Origin: Halanaerobium sp. MA284_MarDTE_T2
Lineage (GTDB): Bacteria > Bacillota > Halanaerobiia > Halanaerobiales > Halanaerobiaceae
DNA length: 64,000 bases
Direction: 5' to 3'
NCBI RefSeq assembly: GCF_003337245.1
Contig: NZ_QPJE01000003.1
Location: 100,880-164,879 of the forward strand
Shown: positions 53,901-62,824 of the stretch, piece by piece
Layout: each line of letters starts with the position of its first letter
Numbering within the stretch: the first letter of the stretch is position 1
The notes under the pieces: generated by a model
Databases searched by the model: none
What the model saw: only the letters and a program-made list of their open reading frames with translations
Told to the model about the DNA's origin: nothing
Program-made: the position numbers and the translations under genes

Positions 53901-54569
53901 GAAAACTACAAAAAAGAAATAAAAAAGCTGCATCCAGTTAATGAAGCAGCTGTTGAAGAGTTTGCTGAACTAAAAGAAAGACTTGACTTTTTACATGAAC
54001 AGCAGGAAGATCTAATTTCAGCAAGAAAAACAATCGAAATAGTAATTTCTGATATAGAACAGTCAATGTATAATATGTTCTCTAAAACTTTTATTGCTGT
54101 TAAAGTTCAATTCGAAAAAGTATTTAAAGCTCTTTTCCAGGGAGGAGAGGCTGAGCTTAAACTGACCGATCCTGATGATCTTTTGAATTCAGGTGTTGAG
54201 ATTCATGCTCAACCGCCCGGTAAATCACTTAAGAGTCTATCACTTCTCTCCGGAGGGGAACGTGCTTTAACTGCAATTGCATTGATATTTGCATTTGTAC
54301 AGGTAAAACCGAGTCCTTTTTATGTACTGGACGAAATTGATGCACCACTGGATGATGTTAATATAGTTAGATTTGCAAGTTTTATAAGGAAATTTTCTAA
54401 AGTAGCTCAATTTATAATTATTACACATAGGCGGTATATGATGACAGAGGTTGATACACTTTATGGTGTAACTATGGAAAAATCGGGTGTTTCCCGCTTA
54501 ATATCTTTAAAGCTTGATCACAAAGATCAGATAAGCAACAATTTTGTTAAGGAGGCTATTGAAAATTGA
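50955..54569 (+). CDS. smc: Chromosome segregation ATPase SMC
   Basis: 1204 aa. N-terminal head with [15 protein letters not shown] and Walker A [21 protein letters not shown] (in parts) near residue 34; long coiled coils at about 170-500 and 670-1020; hinge near 510-660 ([19 protein letters not shown] through [11 protein letters not shown]); C-terminal head [18 protein letters not shown] near 1096 and [16 protein letters not shown] near 1120. Binds ScpA/ScpB encoded 2-6 kb upstream. GTG start at 50955 is the only good candidate; ribosome site is weak. smc-ftsY order as in B. subtilis, but rnc, which often precedes, is not here. Confidence 0.96.
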   Translation: [1204 protein letters not shown]

Positions 54570-55486
54570 ATTTTTTTCAGAGATTAAAAAACGGTTTAAA
54601 GAAAACTCAAAAGGGTTTAGTGGATAGGGTAAGCAGTATTTTTAGCGGTAGAAGTGGTATTGATGATGATTTATTTGAAGAATTGGAAGAGGTTTTAATT
54701 CAGGCTGATGTTGGAGTTAAAACCACTTTTGCATTAATAGAAAATTTAAAAGAAGATGTTGAAAATGAAGATATTAAAGAACCGGAAGTATTGATGGATT
54801 ACTTCCATAAAGAATTAAAAAAACTTCTGCAGGATGAAGAAGGTGGTATTGGACTTGATGACAAGCTGAATATAATTATGGTAGTGGGTGTAAATGGGGC
54901 AGGTAAAACAACTACTATTGCTAAAATAGCAGGCAGGTTTAAAGAACAGGGAAAAAGGGTAATGCTTGCTGCCGGTGATACATTTAGAGCAGGAGCAATT
55001 GAACAGCTTCAAATCTGGGGAGACCGCCTGGGTATAAATGTAATATCACAGCAGGAAGGTTCAGATGCAGCAGCAGTTGCATATGATGCAGTTCAGGCAG
55101 CAAAAGCCAGAGAAATGGATTTATTGATTATTGATACTGCCGGCAGGCTGCATACTCAAAAAAATTTGATGGAAGAATTAAAAAAAGTAAAGCGAATTAT
55201 TGATGCTCAGGCAGCAGAAAACAATGCATCTGTGGAAGTACTATTAGTTTTAGATGCTACCACTGGTCAAAATGCAATTTCACAGGCAAAAATATTTAAT
55301 GATGCCGTTAAGGTTGATGGTATTGTACTGACAAAGCTGGATGGAACAGCTAAAGGTGGTATAGTTGTAGCGGTAAAAAACGAGCTAAATATTCCAATTA
55401 AGCTGATCGGAGTTGGAGAAGCAGCAGAAGACCTCCAGGATTTTAATCCTGAAGAATTTATTAAAGCACTATTTTCTGCTGAATAG
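54566..55486 (+). CDS. ftsY: Signal recognition particle receptor FtsY
   Basis: 306 aa NG-domain GTPase at the membrane, docking SRP-ribosome complexes. GVNGAGKTTTIAKIAG near residue 108 (P-loop), DTFRAGAIEQLQIW, DTAGRLHTQKNLMEEL near 190, TKLDGTAKGG near 256 and GVGEAAEDLQDFNPEEF. The acidic A domain of many FtsYs is mostly absent, as in other Firmicutes. TTG start 54566 overlaps the smc stop and has AAGGAGG upstream. It converges on the araC-type gene with only 22 bases between. Confidence 0.96.
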   Translation: MNFFQRLKNGLKKTQKGLVDRVSSIFSGRSGIDDDLFEELEEVLIQADVGVKTTFALIENLKEDVENEDIKEPEVLMDYFHKELKKLLQDEEGGIGLDDKLNIIMVVGVNGAGKTTTIAKIAGRFKEQGKRVMLAAGDTFRAGAIEQLQIWGDRLGINVISQQEGSDAAAVAYDAVQAAKAREMDLLIIDTAGRLHTQKNLMEELKKVKRIIDAQAAENNASVEVLLVLDATTGQNAISQAKIFNDAVKVDGIVLTKLDGTAKGGIVVAVKNELNIPIKLIGVGEAAEDLQDFNPEEFIKALFSAE

Positions 55487-55508
55487 GTCAAGCTGCATAA
55501 GCTGAATA

Positions 55509-56378
55509 TTATCCCTCTATTTCCCGGTACTGACTGGGAGTAATTCCATTTATCTTTTTAAAAATTCTTTCAAAATGTGTTAAAGAATTAAAACCGACAT
55601 TAACAGCAATATCTGTAATATTGTCACTGCTTTTTATAAGCATTTTCTGTGCTTCTATAATTCTTTTGCTGTTGACAAATTCTATAACTGTAAAACCTGT
55701 ATTTTTTTTAAAAAAATGACTTAAATAGTATTTGCTGATATATAACTCTTCGGCGATCTGCTGAAGGGTTATATTATTTTGGTAATTATTATCGATATAA
55801 TCAATTATTTCCTCCAGCTGCAGGTTGGAATCTGTCTTTTTGTCATTACTGCTGCTGTATTCTGGCTGGTTTTCAAGAATTCTGTCTATGATGATAAACA
55901 TCTGCAGTAAATAGGCATGAATAATCGGTTCAAATCCGTAATTTTTTTTAGTTGATTCCATAATTATTTTTTCTGTAAGGTATTTAATATTTTTGTATTC
56001 TATATCATCTAGATTGATACATTTAATACCTTTTTTAAAAATGTCTGTTAAGCGGAAATTATATTTTTCAAATATACAGTTATTTTTCAAAAATGGTGCT
56101 TTAATCTGTATAACAAAGCGGTCATAATTTGATGAATTTTTTTTGACAAGAGTTCTATGTATATCAAATTCATCTATTAAGAAGAGGGTTTTGGCTGTCA
56201 TATTATAATTATTATCTTTTATAAAAAACTCGCCTGAACCACTGTTCTGCATCAAAATTTCGTAAGCATTGTGGTAATGTTTGTAGTATTTTACTGTTGA
56301 AGAAGTTTTTCTGTGTGAAATACTGAAATCTTTCATCAGTGGACTTTCATTAAATTCTTTCTGAAAATTTTTGCTCAA
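55509..56378 (-). CDS. AraC-family transcriptional regulator
   Basis: 289 aa on the - strand. N-terminal half resembles a cupin ligand domain (KHYHNAYEILMQNSGSGEFFI, LFLIDEFDIHRTL); the C-terminal half carries the two HTH motifs of AraC/XylS proteins (ITLQQIAEELYISKYYLSHFFKKNTG in parts, and NITDIAVNVGFNSLTHFERIFKK). Divergent from the flavoprotein-transporter operon across a 282-base gap, so it likely controls that operon, the ligand perhaps being the transported acid. TTG start at 56378 with GGGAGG upstream. Confidence 0.9.
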   Translation of the reverse strand: MSKNFQKEFNESPLMKDFSISHRKTSSTVKYYKHYHNAYEILMQNSGSGEFFIKDNNYNMTAKTLFLIDEFDIHRTLVKKNSSNYDRFVIQIKAPFLKNNCIFEKYNFRLTDIFKKGIKCINLDDIEYKNIKYLTEKIIMESTKKNYGFEPIIHAYLLQMFIIIDRILENQPEYSSSNDKKTDSNLQLEEIIDYIDNNYQNNITLQQIAEELYISKYYLSHFFKKNTGFTVIEFVNSKRIIEAQKMLIKSSDNITDIAVNVGFNSLTHFERIFKKINGITPSQYREIEG

Positions 56379-56508
56379 TTTTTTCCCTCCCTATAAATTG
56401 TCATAATTTCAATTATCTTTCAGCCTATAATAATTTTAATTAGTACTTAATATTAAATCTGATTAGATATACTACTAATATGAGTATACATCATATGTTA
56501 AAAGTTTA

Positions 56509-56523
56509 CAACAATATATGTTG
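56509..56523. promoter_or_regulatory. Small palindrome in the divergent control region
   Basis: CAACA-ATATA-TGTTG, a perfect 5-bp inverted repeat with a 5-base centre, sits midway in the 282-base gap between the AraC gene and the flavoprotein operon. It is a candidate operator. I see no clear -35/-10 pair in this gap. Confidence 0.35.
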
Positions 56524-56660
56524 AATAAAAGCCATGTAACAATATTAGATAAGCAAATCTTTATATTTTATTTTATTATAGTACTGCAAGCCGAAAATTT
56601 CTAACAATTTTTTTAGAAGAGTTTAATTGAAAAATTTAATGACGAATAGGAGGGCCAGTT

Positions 56661-58124
56661 TTGAAAAAACAAAACTACGATATTGCAATAATAGGAGGTG
56701 GTGTGGTCGGCACTGCCATTGCAAGAGAACTCAGCAGATATAAAGCTGATGTATTACTGATTGAAAAAGAAAATGATGTTGGTCAGGGGGCAAGCAACAG
56801 CAACAGTGGAGTGGTACATTCTGGTTTTACAGCACCTGTTGGTTCTCTTAAAGCAGATGTATGTATGTACGGCAACAGCCATTTTGAAGAAATCTGCAGT
56901 GAACTGGATGTTCCTTATGAAAAAACAGGTAAGCTGGTAGTAGCTGTTGAAGAAAAACAGATTGCTGAACTGTACAATCTGCAGTACATAGGTAGAAAAA
57001 ATGGAGCAGAACTGTATATAGTTGGTGAAGATTTTATAGAAGAAAAAGAACCGAATATATCCGGTAAAGCAGCTATGTATTCTCCCAACAGTGCGATTAC
57101 AAGCCCATATGAACTTACAATAGCTTTTGCAGAGAACGCACACCAAAACGGTGTGGAGATCAGCCTGAATACAAAGGTTGTAAAAATAAGCAAAAAGAAT
57201 TCCAAATTTTCTGTCAAAACAGACAGAGGTGAGATTTTAGCAGATTATGTTATTAATTCTGCTGGACTTTATTCAGATAAAATAGCGGCTTTTTCCGGTG
57301 AAGATAGGTATAAAATATATCCCTGTCGGGGTGAATACTATGTGCTGGACAAAAATGCATCAGCACTTATGTCAAGACTTGTCTATCCTGTACCACCGGA
57401 AAATGCTGGAGGATATGGGATACACCTTACACCAACTGTAGAGGGAAATATTTTAATAGGACCAAGCAATGAGTATATTGATAGTGTAGATAATGAAGCA
57501 ACTACAAAAGAAGTTATGGACAAATTATTAAAAGAAGCAAGAGGTTTTCTGCCTAAAATATCCAGAGAAATGGTGATAAGAAGTTATTCTGGTATTAGAA
57601 GCAAAATTGTCCCACCAGAAATGGGAGGATTTACAGATTTTGTGATAGAAAAAAGTCCTAAATACGATAATTTTATTAACCTGATTGGAATTGAATCACC
57701 TGGACTTACTTCTGCACCGGGTATTGCAAAATATGTTGTAGAGATGATAGATAAAATGGAAAAATTAATAGAAGATAAAGATTTTGAGAAAACAAGAAAA
57801 GGAATAACTAAATTTTATGAACTTCCCGAAGAAAAACAGAAAGAACTTGCTGAAGACAATCCAAATTACAGAGAAATAGTATGCAGGTGTGAAAATATAA
57901 CCAAACAGGAAATAATAGATGCTTTAAATAATCCGCTTGGAGTACAGACACTCAAAGGAGTTAAATACAGAGCCAGAGCTACTATGGGAAGATGTCAGGG
58001 AGGCTACTGTATGACCAGAATAATAAAGATTATGCAGGATGAATTTGATATGGATTTGGAAGATATTAAGCTGGAAGGCAATAACTCCAATCTGTTTGCT
58101 GGACAGGCAAAGGGGTGGGAATAA
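56661..58124 (+). CDS. FAD-dependent hydroxyacid / glycerol-3-phosphate-type oxidoreductase with BFD-like domain
   Basis: 487 aa. FAD motif IIGGGVVGTAIARELSRY near residue 8, SNSNSGVVHSGFTAPVGSLKA and a DAO-fold body (YEKTGKLVVAVEE, NSAGLYSDKIAAFSG, YPCRGEYYVLDK, YPVPPENAGGYGIHLTPT). A C-terminal BFD-like domain adds cysteines in VCRCENITKQEI and MGRCQGGYCM, enough for a [2Fe-2S] cluster. The fold is shared by anaerobic GlpA and L-2-hydroxyglutarate oxidase (LhgO). No glpK or other glycerol gene is near, and the neighbours favour a hydroxyacid. TTG start with AGGAGGG upstream. Confidence 0.82.
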   Translation: MKKQNYDIAIIGGGVVGTAIARELSRYKADVLLIEKENDVGQGASNSNSGVVHSGFTAPVGSLKADVCMYGNSHFEEICSELDVPYEKTGKLVVAVEEKQIAELYNLQYIGRKNGAELYIVGEDFIEEKEPNISGKAAMYSPNSAITSPYELTIAFAENAHQNGVEISLNTKVVKISKKNSKFSVKTDRGEILADYVINSAGLYSDKIAAFSGEDRYKIYPCRGEYYVLDKNASALMSRLVYPVPPENAGGYGIHLTPTVEGNILIGPSNEYIDSVDNEATTKEVMDKLLKEARGFLPKISREMVIRSYSGIRSKIVPPEMGGFTDFVIEKSPKYDNFINLIGIESPGLTSAPGIAKYVVEMIDKMEKLIEDKDFEKTRKGITKFYELPEEKQKELAEDNPNYREIVCRCENITKQEIIDALNNPLGVQTLKGVKYRARATMGRCQGGYCMTRIIKIMQDEFDMDLEDIKLEGNNSNLFAGQAKGWE

Positions 58125-58125
58125 A

Positions 58126-59370
58126 ATGATGAAGAAAGAACTTGTAATTATCGGAGCAGGACCGGCAGGATTAGCAGCTGCACTTGCTGCATATGAGGAA
58201 GGAATTGAAGATATATTAATTATTGAAAGAGAAGACAGACCGGGTGGAATTTTAAATCAGTGTATTCACGATGGTTTTGGTCTGCACAAATTTAAGGAAG
58301 TGTTAACAGGACCGGAATATGCACACCGATATATCGATAAAGTTAGAGAAAAAGAATTAGAAATAATGACAAATACTATTGTAACAGAATTAACAGATGA
58401 AAAAGAAATAAAAGCATTTAACGAGAGTGAAGGTATTCTTCACATAAAAGCAGAAGCTGTAATTTTAGCAATGGGAAGCAGAGAAAGAACAGCTGGCGGG
58501 ATCAGCCTGCCAGGTGACAGACCTTCAGGTATATATACAGCAGGACTGGCACAGAATTTGATGAACCTCCAGAATATACAGGTTGGAAAGGAAATTGTTA
58601 TTCTGGGTTCAGGTGATATTGGTTTAATTATGGCAAGAAGGCTGACACTGGAAGGTGCTGATGTTAAAGCAGTACTCGAGATTATGCCTTATTCAAACGG
58701 ATTAAGGAGAAATATTAATCAGTGTCTTATTGATTATAATATTCCCCTTAAACTCAGTCAGACTGTAATAGATGTTAAAGGTAATGGCAGGCTTAAGTCA
58801 GTTACTGCTGCAGAAGTTGATGAGGCATTTAATCCAATTGCAGGTACAGAATATGAGATAAAATGTGATACATTAATTCTTTCTGTTGGTCTTATTCCAG
58901 AAAATGAACTTTCCAAAAAAGCAAAAGTTCAGCTGGATGATACAACAGGTGGGGCAGTGGTTAAAGATAATCTGGAGACAAATGTTGACGGTATCTTTGC
59001 CTGTGGAAATGTTCTTCACATACATGATCTGGTGGACTTTGTTTCTGATGAAGCAGAAAAAGCTGGTAAAGCAGCATCTGAATATATTAAAAAAGGCCAC
59101 AAATTGAACAAAGATAATATTTTTGTGGAAGCCGGAAGTGGAATAGGATATGTAATACCACAGGTTATTTCTAAAGAAAAAGATCAGATATTTTCTATGC
59201 GGGTTCGAAAACCGGATAATGATAAAACTATAAAAATTGCAGCCGATGGAAAGATTCTTCATGAAGAGAATTTTGAAAAAGTAAATCCATCGGAAATGAT
59301 AAAGATAAAAGTCAGCAGTGAAAAATTTAAACCACTGGAAAAATCAACGATAAAGGTGGTGGCTGAATAA
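58126..59370 (+). CDS. FAD/NAD-binding oxidoreductase, GlpB-type partner
   Basis: About 414 aa. VIIGAGPAGLAAALAAYEEGI at the start binds FAD; GGILNQCIHDGFGLHKFKE near 43, ILAMGSRERTAGG, IVILGSGDIGLIMARRL near 170 for NAD, GIFACGNVLHIHDLVDFVSDE near 297. It is the second of a common three-gene module (GlpA-like, this protein, DUF1667) that forms a membrane-less hydroxyacid or glycerol-phosphate dehydrogenase complex. The ATG at 58126 follows the stop of the previous gene by one base; an 87-base in-frame extension into it is unlikely to be used. Confidence 0.82.
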   Translation: MMKKELVIIGAGPAGLAAALAAYEEGIEDILIIEREDRPGGILNQCIHDGFGLHKFKEVLTGPEYAHRYIDKVREKELEIMTNTIVTELTDEKEIKAFNESEGILHIKAEAVILAMGSRERTAGGISLPGDRPSGIYTAGLAQNLMNLQNIQVGKEIVILGSGDIGLIMARRLTLEGADVKAVLEIMPYSNGLRRNINQCLIDYNIPLKLSQTVIDVKGNGRLKSVTAAEVDEAFNPIAGTEYEIKCDTLILSVGLIPENELSKKAKVQLDDTTGGAVVKDNLETNVDGIFACGNVLHIHDLVDFVSDEAEKAGKAASEYIKKGHKLNKDNIFVEAGSGIGYVIPQVISKEKDQIFSMRVRKPDNDKTIKIAADGKILHEENFEKVNPSEMIKIKVSSEKFKPLEKSTIKVVAE

Positions 59371-59741
59371 TGACAGAAGAAAAAGATATTTCCTGTATAT
59401 TATGTCCAAATGGATGTAATATAAAAGTAAAATATCTGGATGATGAAATAATAGAAATTGAAGGTGCATTATGTCCAAAGGGTAATGATTATGCAAAACA
59501 GGAAATTAAAAATCCAATGCGGACACTGACTTCTTCAGTGATGGTTGAAGGTGGGGATACTTCTCTTGTAAGTGTAAAGACTGATAAACCAGTTCCGTTA
59601 GAAAAAGTAATGGATATAATGAATGTAATTGATGACTTGAGAGTAAATGCCCCTGTTTCAGTAGGAGATATTATTTTAGATTCTCCTGCTGGATTAGACT
59701 GCAGTATTGTTGCTACAAGAGAAGTTAAAATAAAAAACTAA
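59370..59741 (+). CDS. DUF1667 protein, third partner of the flavoprotein complex
   Basis: 123 aa. Cysteines CILCPNGC near residue 9 and CPKG near 34 suggest a metal or iron-sulfur centre; the C-terminal half holds NAPVSVGDIILDSPAGLDCSIVATREV. DUF1667 proteins regularly follow the GlpA-like/GlpB-like pair in Clostridia and probably pass electrons. Overlaps the previous gene by one base. Confidence 0.85.
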   Translation: MTEEKDISCILCPNGCNIKVKYLDDEIIEIEGALCPKGNDYAKQEIKNPMRTLTSSVMVEGGDTSLVSVKTDKPVPLEKVMDIMNVIDDLRVNAPVSVGDIILDSPAGLDCSIVATREVKIKN

Positions 59742-59814
59742 CTTATGAGGAGGTGAAATGCTTTTTCAGTTTTTAAAATTCAATTTATTTAAAATTAAAA
59801 GGAGGAAAATTTTT

Positions 59815-60770
59815 ATGAGAAGAACAGCAGTAGTAATTTTAATGGTGATTTTAGTTATGAGTATGAGCAGCAGTATAATGGCGGCCGATTATCCTAGTAA
59901 ACCAATTACTTTAATGGTCCCATTTTCCGCAGGTGGTGGAACAGATGTAATAGCAAGACTTTTTGCCCTTATCTAGAAGAAGAACTTGGCACAAGTATAG
60001 CAATTTTAAATAAACCTGGTTCCAATGCTGAAGTTGGTATTACATGGCTCTATAACCAGAAACCAGATGGATATTCAATTGGATTTACTAATTTACCTCA
60101 TCTTGTGTCTAATCCACTTATGAGAGAAACTAATTATAAAGTAGATGAGTTTATACCTCTCATTAACTTAGTAACAGATCCTGGTGTAATCGTTGTTAAA
60201 GCAGATGATGATAGATTTCCAGATCTGGAATCATTTCTTAAATTTGCTGAAGAAAATCCTGGTTCAGTAACAATTGGTAATGCCGGTATTGGTTCAGATG
60301 ATCATATAGCAACATTGATGCTGCAGGACAGAACTGGCGTAAAATTTACTCCAGTACCATTTACAGGTGCTGCTCCCAACAGAACAGCTCTACTTGGTGG
60401 TCATATTATGGCTTCAGCTATCAATGCAAGTGAAGCAGTACAGTTTGTTGAATCAGGACAAATGCGCATTTTAGCAGTTATGTCTGAAAAAAGATATCCT
60501 GATCTTCCAGATGCTCCTACATTTAAAGAATTGGGTTATAATGTAGTTTCTGGTTCCAGCCGTGGTATCTCATGTGTACCAGGTACTCCAGATGAAATAG
60601 TTCATATTCTTGCAGATGCAGCTGAAAAAGCAGCTGAGAATCCGGAATTTGTAGAAAAGGCTACAAAAGCTAAACAGCCTCTTGATATTCAGATATTAGA
60701 CGATGCACAAAAACTTGTTGATCAATATAATAGTAGTATTAAAGAATTACACAAAAAATTCCAGTGGTAA
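59815..60770 (+). pseudogene. tctC: Frameshifted TctC-type solute-binding protein
   Basis: Extracytoplasmic receptor of a tripartite tricarboxylate transporter, split by one missing base. Frame one starts at ATG 59815 with GGAGG nine bases upstream and a signal peptide (RRTAVVILMVILVMSMSSSI), then PITLMVPFSAGGGTDVIARLFAL and a stop at 59976. The other frame continues with YLEEELGTSIAILNKPGSN through RYPDLPDAPTFKELGY to a stop at 60770. Adding one C to the run at 59966-59968 restores APYLEEEL and a full 318-aa protein. Either a true mutation (transport lost) or a sequence error. A second ATG at 59758 in the same frame also has a ribosome site but would displace the signal peptide. Confidence 0.9.
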
Positions 60771-60795
60771 TAAAGAAATAAATAATATTTGAAGC

Positions 60796-60823
60796 AGAGG
60801 GAGAAGCATATGCTTCTCCCTCT
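60796..60823. other. Perfect 28-base palindrome between tctC and tctB
   Basis: AGAGGGAGAAGCAT followed by its exact reverse complement. It has no T-run, so it could be an mRNA processing or partial-termination hairpin of the kind that raises binding-protein mRNA over membrane-subunit mRNA. Confidence 0.7.
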
Positions 60824-60859
60824 TAATAAAAAATTAATTTAAAGAGGGAGGAAAAAACA

Positions 60860-61294
60860 ATGAAAATGTCTGTAAAAGATAAAATTACTGCCACTGTAAT
60901 TTTTATTTTAAGTATTGCCGGGTATATAAAAGCTGGGGAATATGAAATGGGAGGGGCAAGTACATTTCCTAAAGCGATTTTTATGGGGAGCATGGTCCTT
61001 TCAGTTGCACTATTTTTAGCAGCTCAATTTGATTTTTATAAAGAAGAAAAAAAAGAAAATATTAATATAAAGAGAATAGGAATTATTATTGGAATTACCA
61101 TAATGTATTTTGTATTGATTGATATAGCTGGATATTTTATTGTAACACCATTATTTTTATTTTCATTATCACTTATTCTTGGTTATAAAAATAAAAAGAT
61201 TTTATTTCTCTATCCCCTCCTTTTTAGTGCATTTTTATATCTAGTATTTAGATCCTTTTTAAATGTACCATTACCGATGGGAATTTTATCTTAA
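60860..61294 (+). CDS. tctB: TctB-family small membrane subunit of tripartite tricarboxylate transporter
   Basis: 144 aa with four predicted helices (about residues 8-24, 36-56, 73-95, 100-125), the usual small subunit size and hydropathy. YEMGGASTFPKAIF after helix 1 matches the TctB loop of family members. AGGGAGG start signal. Works with TctA as the sodium- or proton-driven channel. Confidence 0.85.
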   Translation: MKMSVKDKITATVIFILSIAGYIKAGEYEMGGASTFPKAIFMGSMVLSVALFLAAQFDFYKEEKKENINIKRIGIIIGITIMYFVLIDIAGYFIVTPLFLFSLSLILGYKNKKILFLYPLLFSAFLYLVFRSFLNVPLPMGILS

Positions 61295-61318
61295 AATAAA
61301 TTGAGGAGGTAAAAATTT

Positions 61319-62824
61319 ATGTGGGGTTCATTATTTGCGGCTTTTTCAACAATTTTTAGTTTTTATGGTATCTTTTTAATGATTTTTGGTGTTGCTGGAG
61401 GTATAACAATTGGTGCTATGCCTGGTTTATCAGCTACTATGGGAGTTGCTTTACTGATTCCTATAACTTTTGCTATGGAGCCTGCCTATGGACTTATTTT
61501 ACTTGGAAGTATATATATTGGAGCAATTTATGGAGGCTCAATATCTGCAATATTAATACGAGTACCTGGAACACCTGCTTCTGTTGCTACAACACTTGAT
61601 GGCTATCCAATGACTATAAACGGTGAAGCAGATAAGGCTTTAAAAATTTCTATAACTTCTTCTGTTACTGGTGGTGTGATTAGTGCTCTTGCCTTATTGT
61701 TTATTTCACCGCCACTTGCAAAAATTGCTTTAGAATTTGGTCCATCCGAATATTTTTGGGTCGCTTTATTTGGTTTATCCATAATCGTAACTCTTTCTGC
61801 AGATAATCCCATTAAAGGTTTTATTTCAGCAGCGCTCGGCCTTTTTGTAGGTGTAATTGGAATGGATCCACTGGTAGGTACTTCTAGATTTACATTTGGA
61901 AATGTTAACTTACAGAGTGGTGTTCAGGTTATAGTATTATTAATAGGATTATATTCTATTCCACAGGTTCTAGAGACTTTAGAAAGTGGAGAATTAAATA
62001 AAGGTATAAGTGTTATGAAAAGAGATAAACTTATTTCGCCAAAAGAAATTTTTGCAGAAATAAAAGAAATCTGGCCTACATATTTAAGATCAGGTATTCT
62101 TGGAACATTAATAGGTATTATTCCAGGCGCCGGAGCAAATATAGCTTCTTATGTTGGATATAATGAAGGCAAAAGATGGTCCAAACATCCTGAAAAATAT
62201 GGTACAGGTTACAGTGAAGGGATTGCTGCTTCTGAAGCAGCCAATAATGGTGTAACTGGGGGATCCCTAATACCACTTTTAACTTTAGGTGTTCCTGGTA
62301 ATGGAGTAACTGCAGTTTTGATTGGTGGGCTTTTAATTCAGGGATTAAATCCAGGGCCAAGGTTATTTGCCCAGAATGCAGATATTGTTTATTCTTTTAT
62401 GGGAGCAATTTTAATCGGTAATTTTATTATGCTTGTACTTGGATATTATGGAGCAAATTTATTTGTAAATGTTGTTAAAATACCTACAGCGATTTTAGGA
62501 CCGATTATTATAGTACTGAGTATTGTAGGTTCTTATGCAATTCAAAACAGTTTATTTGATTCTGGTTTAATGCTGGCTTTTGGTCTGATTGGATATTTAA
62601 TGAGAAAACTTAATATAGATTCAGCTCCGGCAGTACTTGCCTTAATACTTGGACCTATGGCAGAGTCAAATGTTAGACGCGCACTCCTGATGGGTGCAGG
62701 AAATCCTATTGTTCTATTTAAAGGATTGATTAATTGGGTATTAATTATTATGATAGCAGGTTCTATGGGTTTTGCATTTTATACATTTTACCGAGACAGA
62801 AAAGCTGCTTCTGCAGAAAAATAG
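61319..62824 (+). CDS. tctA: TctA-family large membrane subunit of tripartite tricarboxylate transporter
   Basis: 501 aa, 11-12 transmembrane helices. TctA markers: GAMPGLSATMGVALLIPITF near residue 33, GGSISAILIRVPGTPASVATTLDGYPM (in parts) near 72, LGTLIGIIPGAGANIASYVGYNEGKRWSKHPE in parts near 260, and the repeated PLLTLGVPGNGVTAVLIGG near 320. Substrates of the family are citrate, tartrate, 2-oxoacid-like di/tricarboxylates. Intact, unlike tctC. GGAGG ribosome site. Confidence 0.95.
   Translation: MWGSLFAAFSTIFSFYGIFLMIFGVAGGITIGAMPGLSATMGVALLIPITFAMEPAYGLILLGSIYIGAIYGGSISAILIRVPGTPASVATTLDGYPMTINGEADKALKISITSSVTGGVISALALLFISPPLAKIALEFGPSEYFWVALFGLSIIVTLSADNPIKGFISAALGLFVGVIGMDPLVGTSRFTFGNVNLQSGVQVIVLLIGLYSIPQVLETLESGELNKGISVMKRDKLISPKEIFAEIKEIWPTYLRSGILGTLIGIIPGAGANIASYVGYNEGKRWSKHPEKYGTGYSEGIAASEAANNGVTGGSLIPLLTLGVPGNGVTAVLIGGLLIQGLNPGPRLFAQNADIVYSFMGAILIGNFIMLVLGYYGANLFVNVVKIPTAILGPIIIVLSIVGSYAIQNSLFDSGLMLAFGLIGYLMRKLNIDSAPAVLALILGPMAESNVRRALLMGAGNPIVLFKGLINWVLIIMIAGSMGFAFYTFYRDRKAASAEK

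Noticed and set aside
56661..59741. Three-gene unit as classical glpABC glycerol-3-phosphate dehydrogenase
   Set aside because: The third gene is a DUF1667 protein, not GlpC, and no glycerol kinase or facilitator is near; call kept broad.
59758..59814. Upstream ATG of tctC as real start
   Set aside because: Although GGAGGTGA precedes it, spacing is short and the added 19 residues would bury the signal peptide; ATG 59815 has its own GGAGG.
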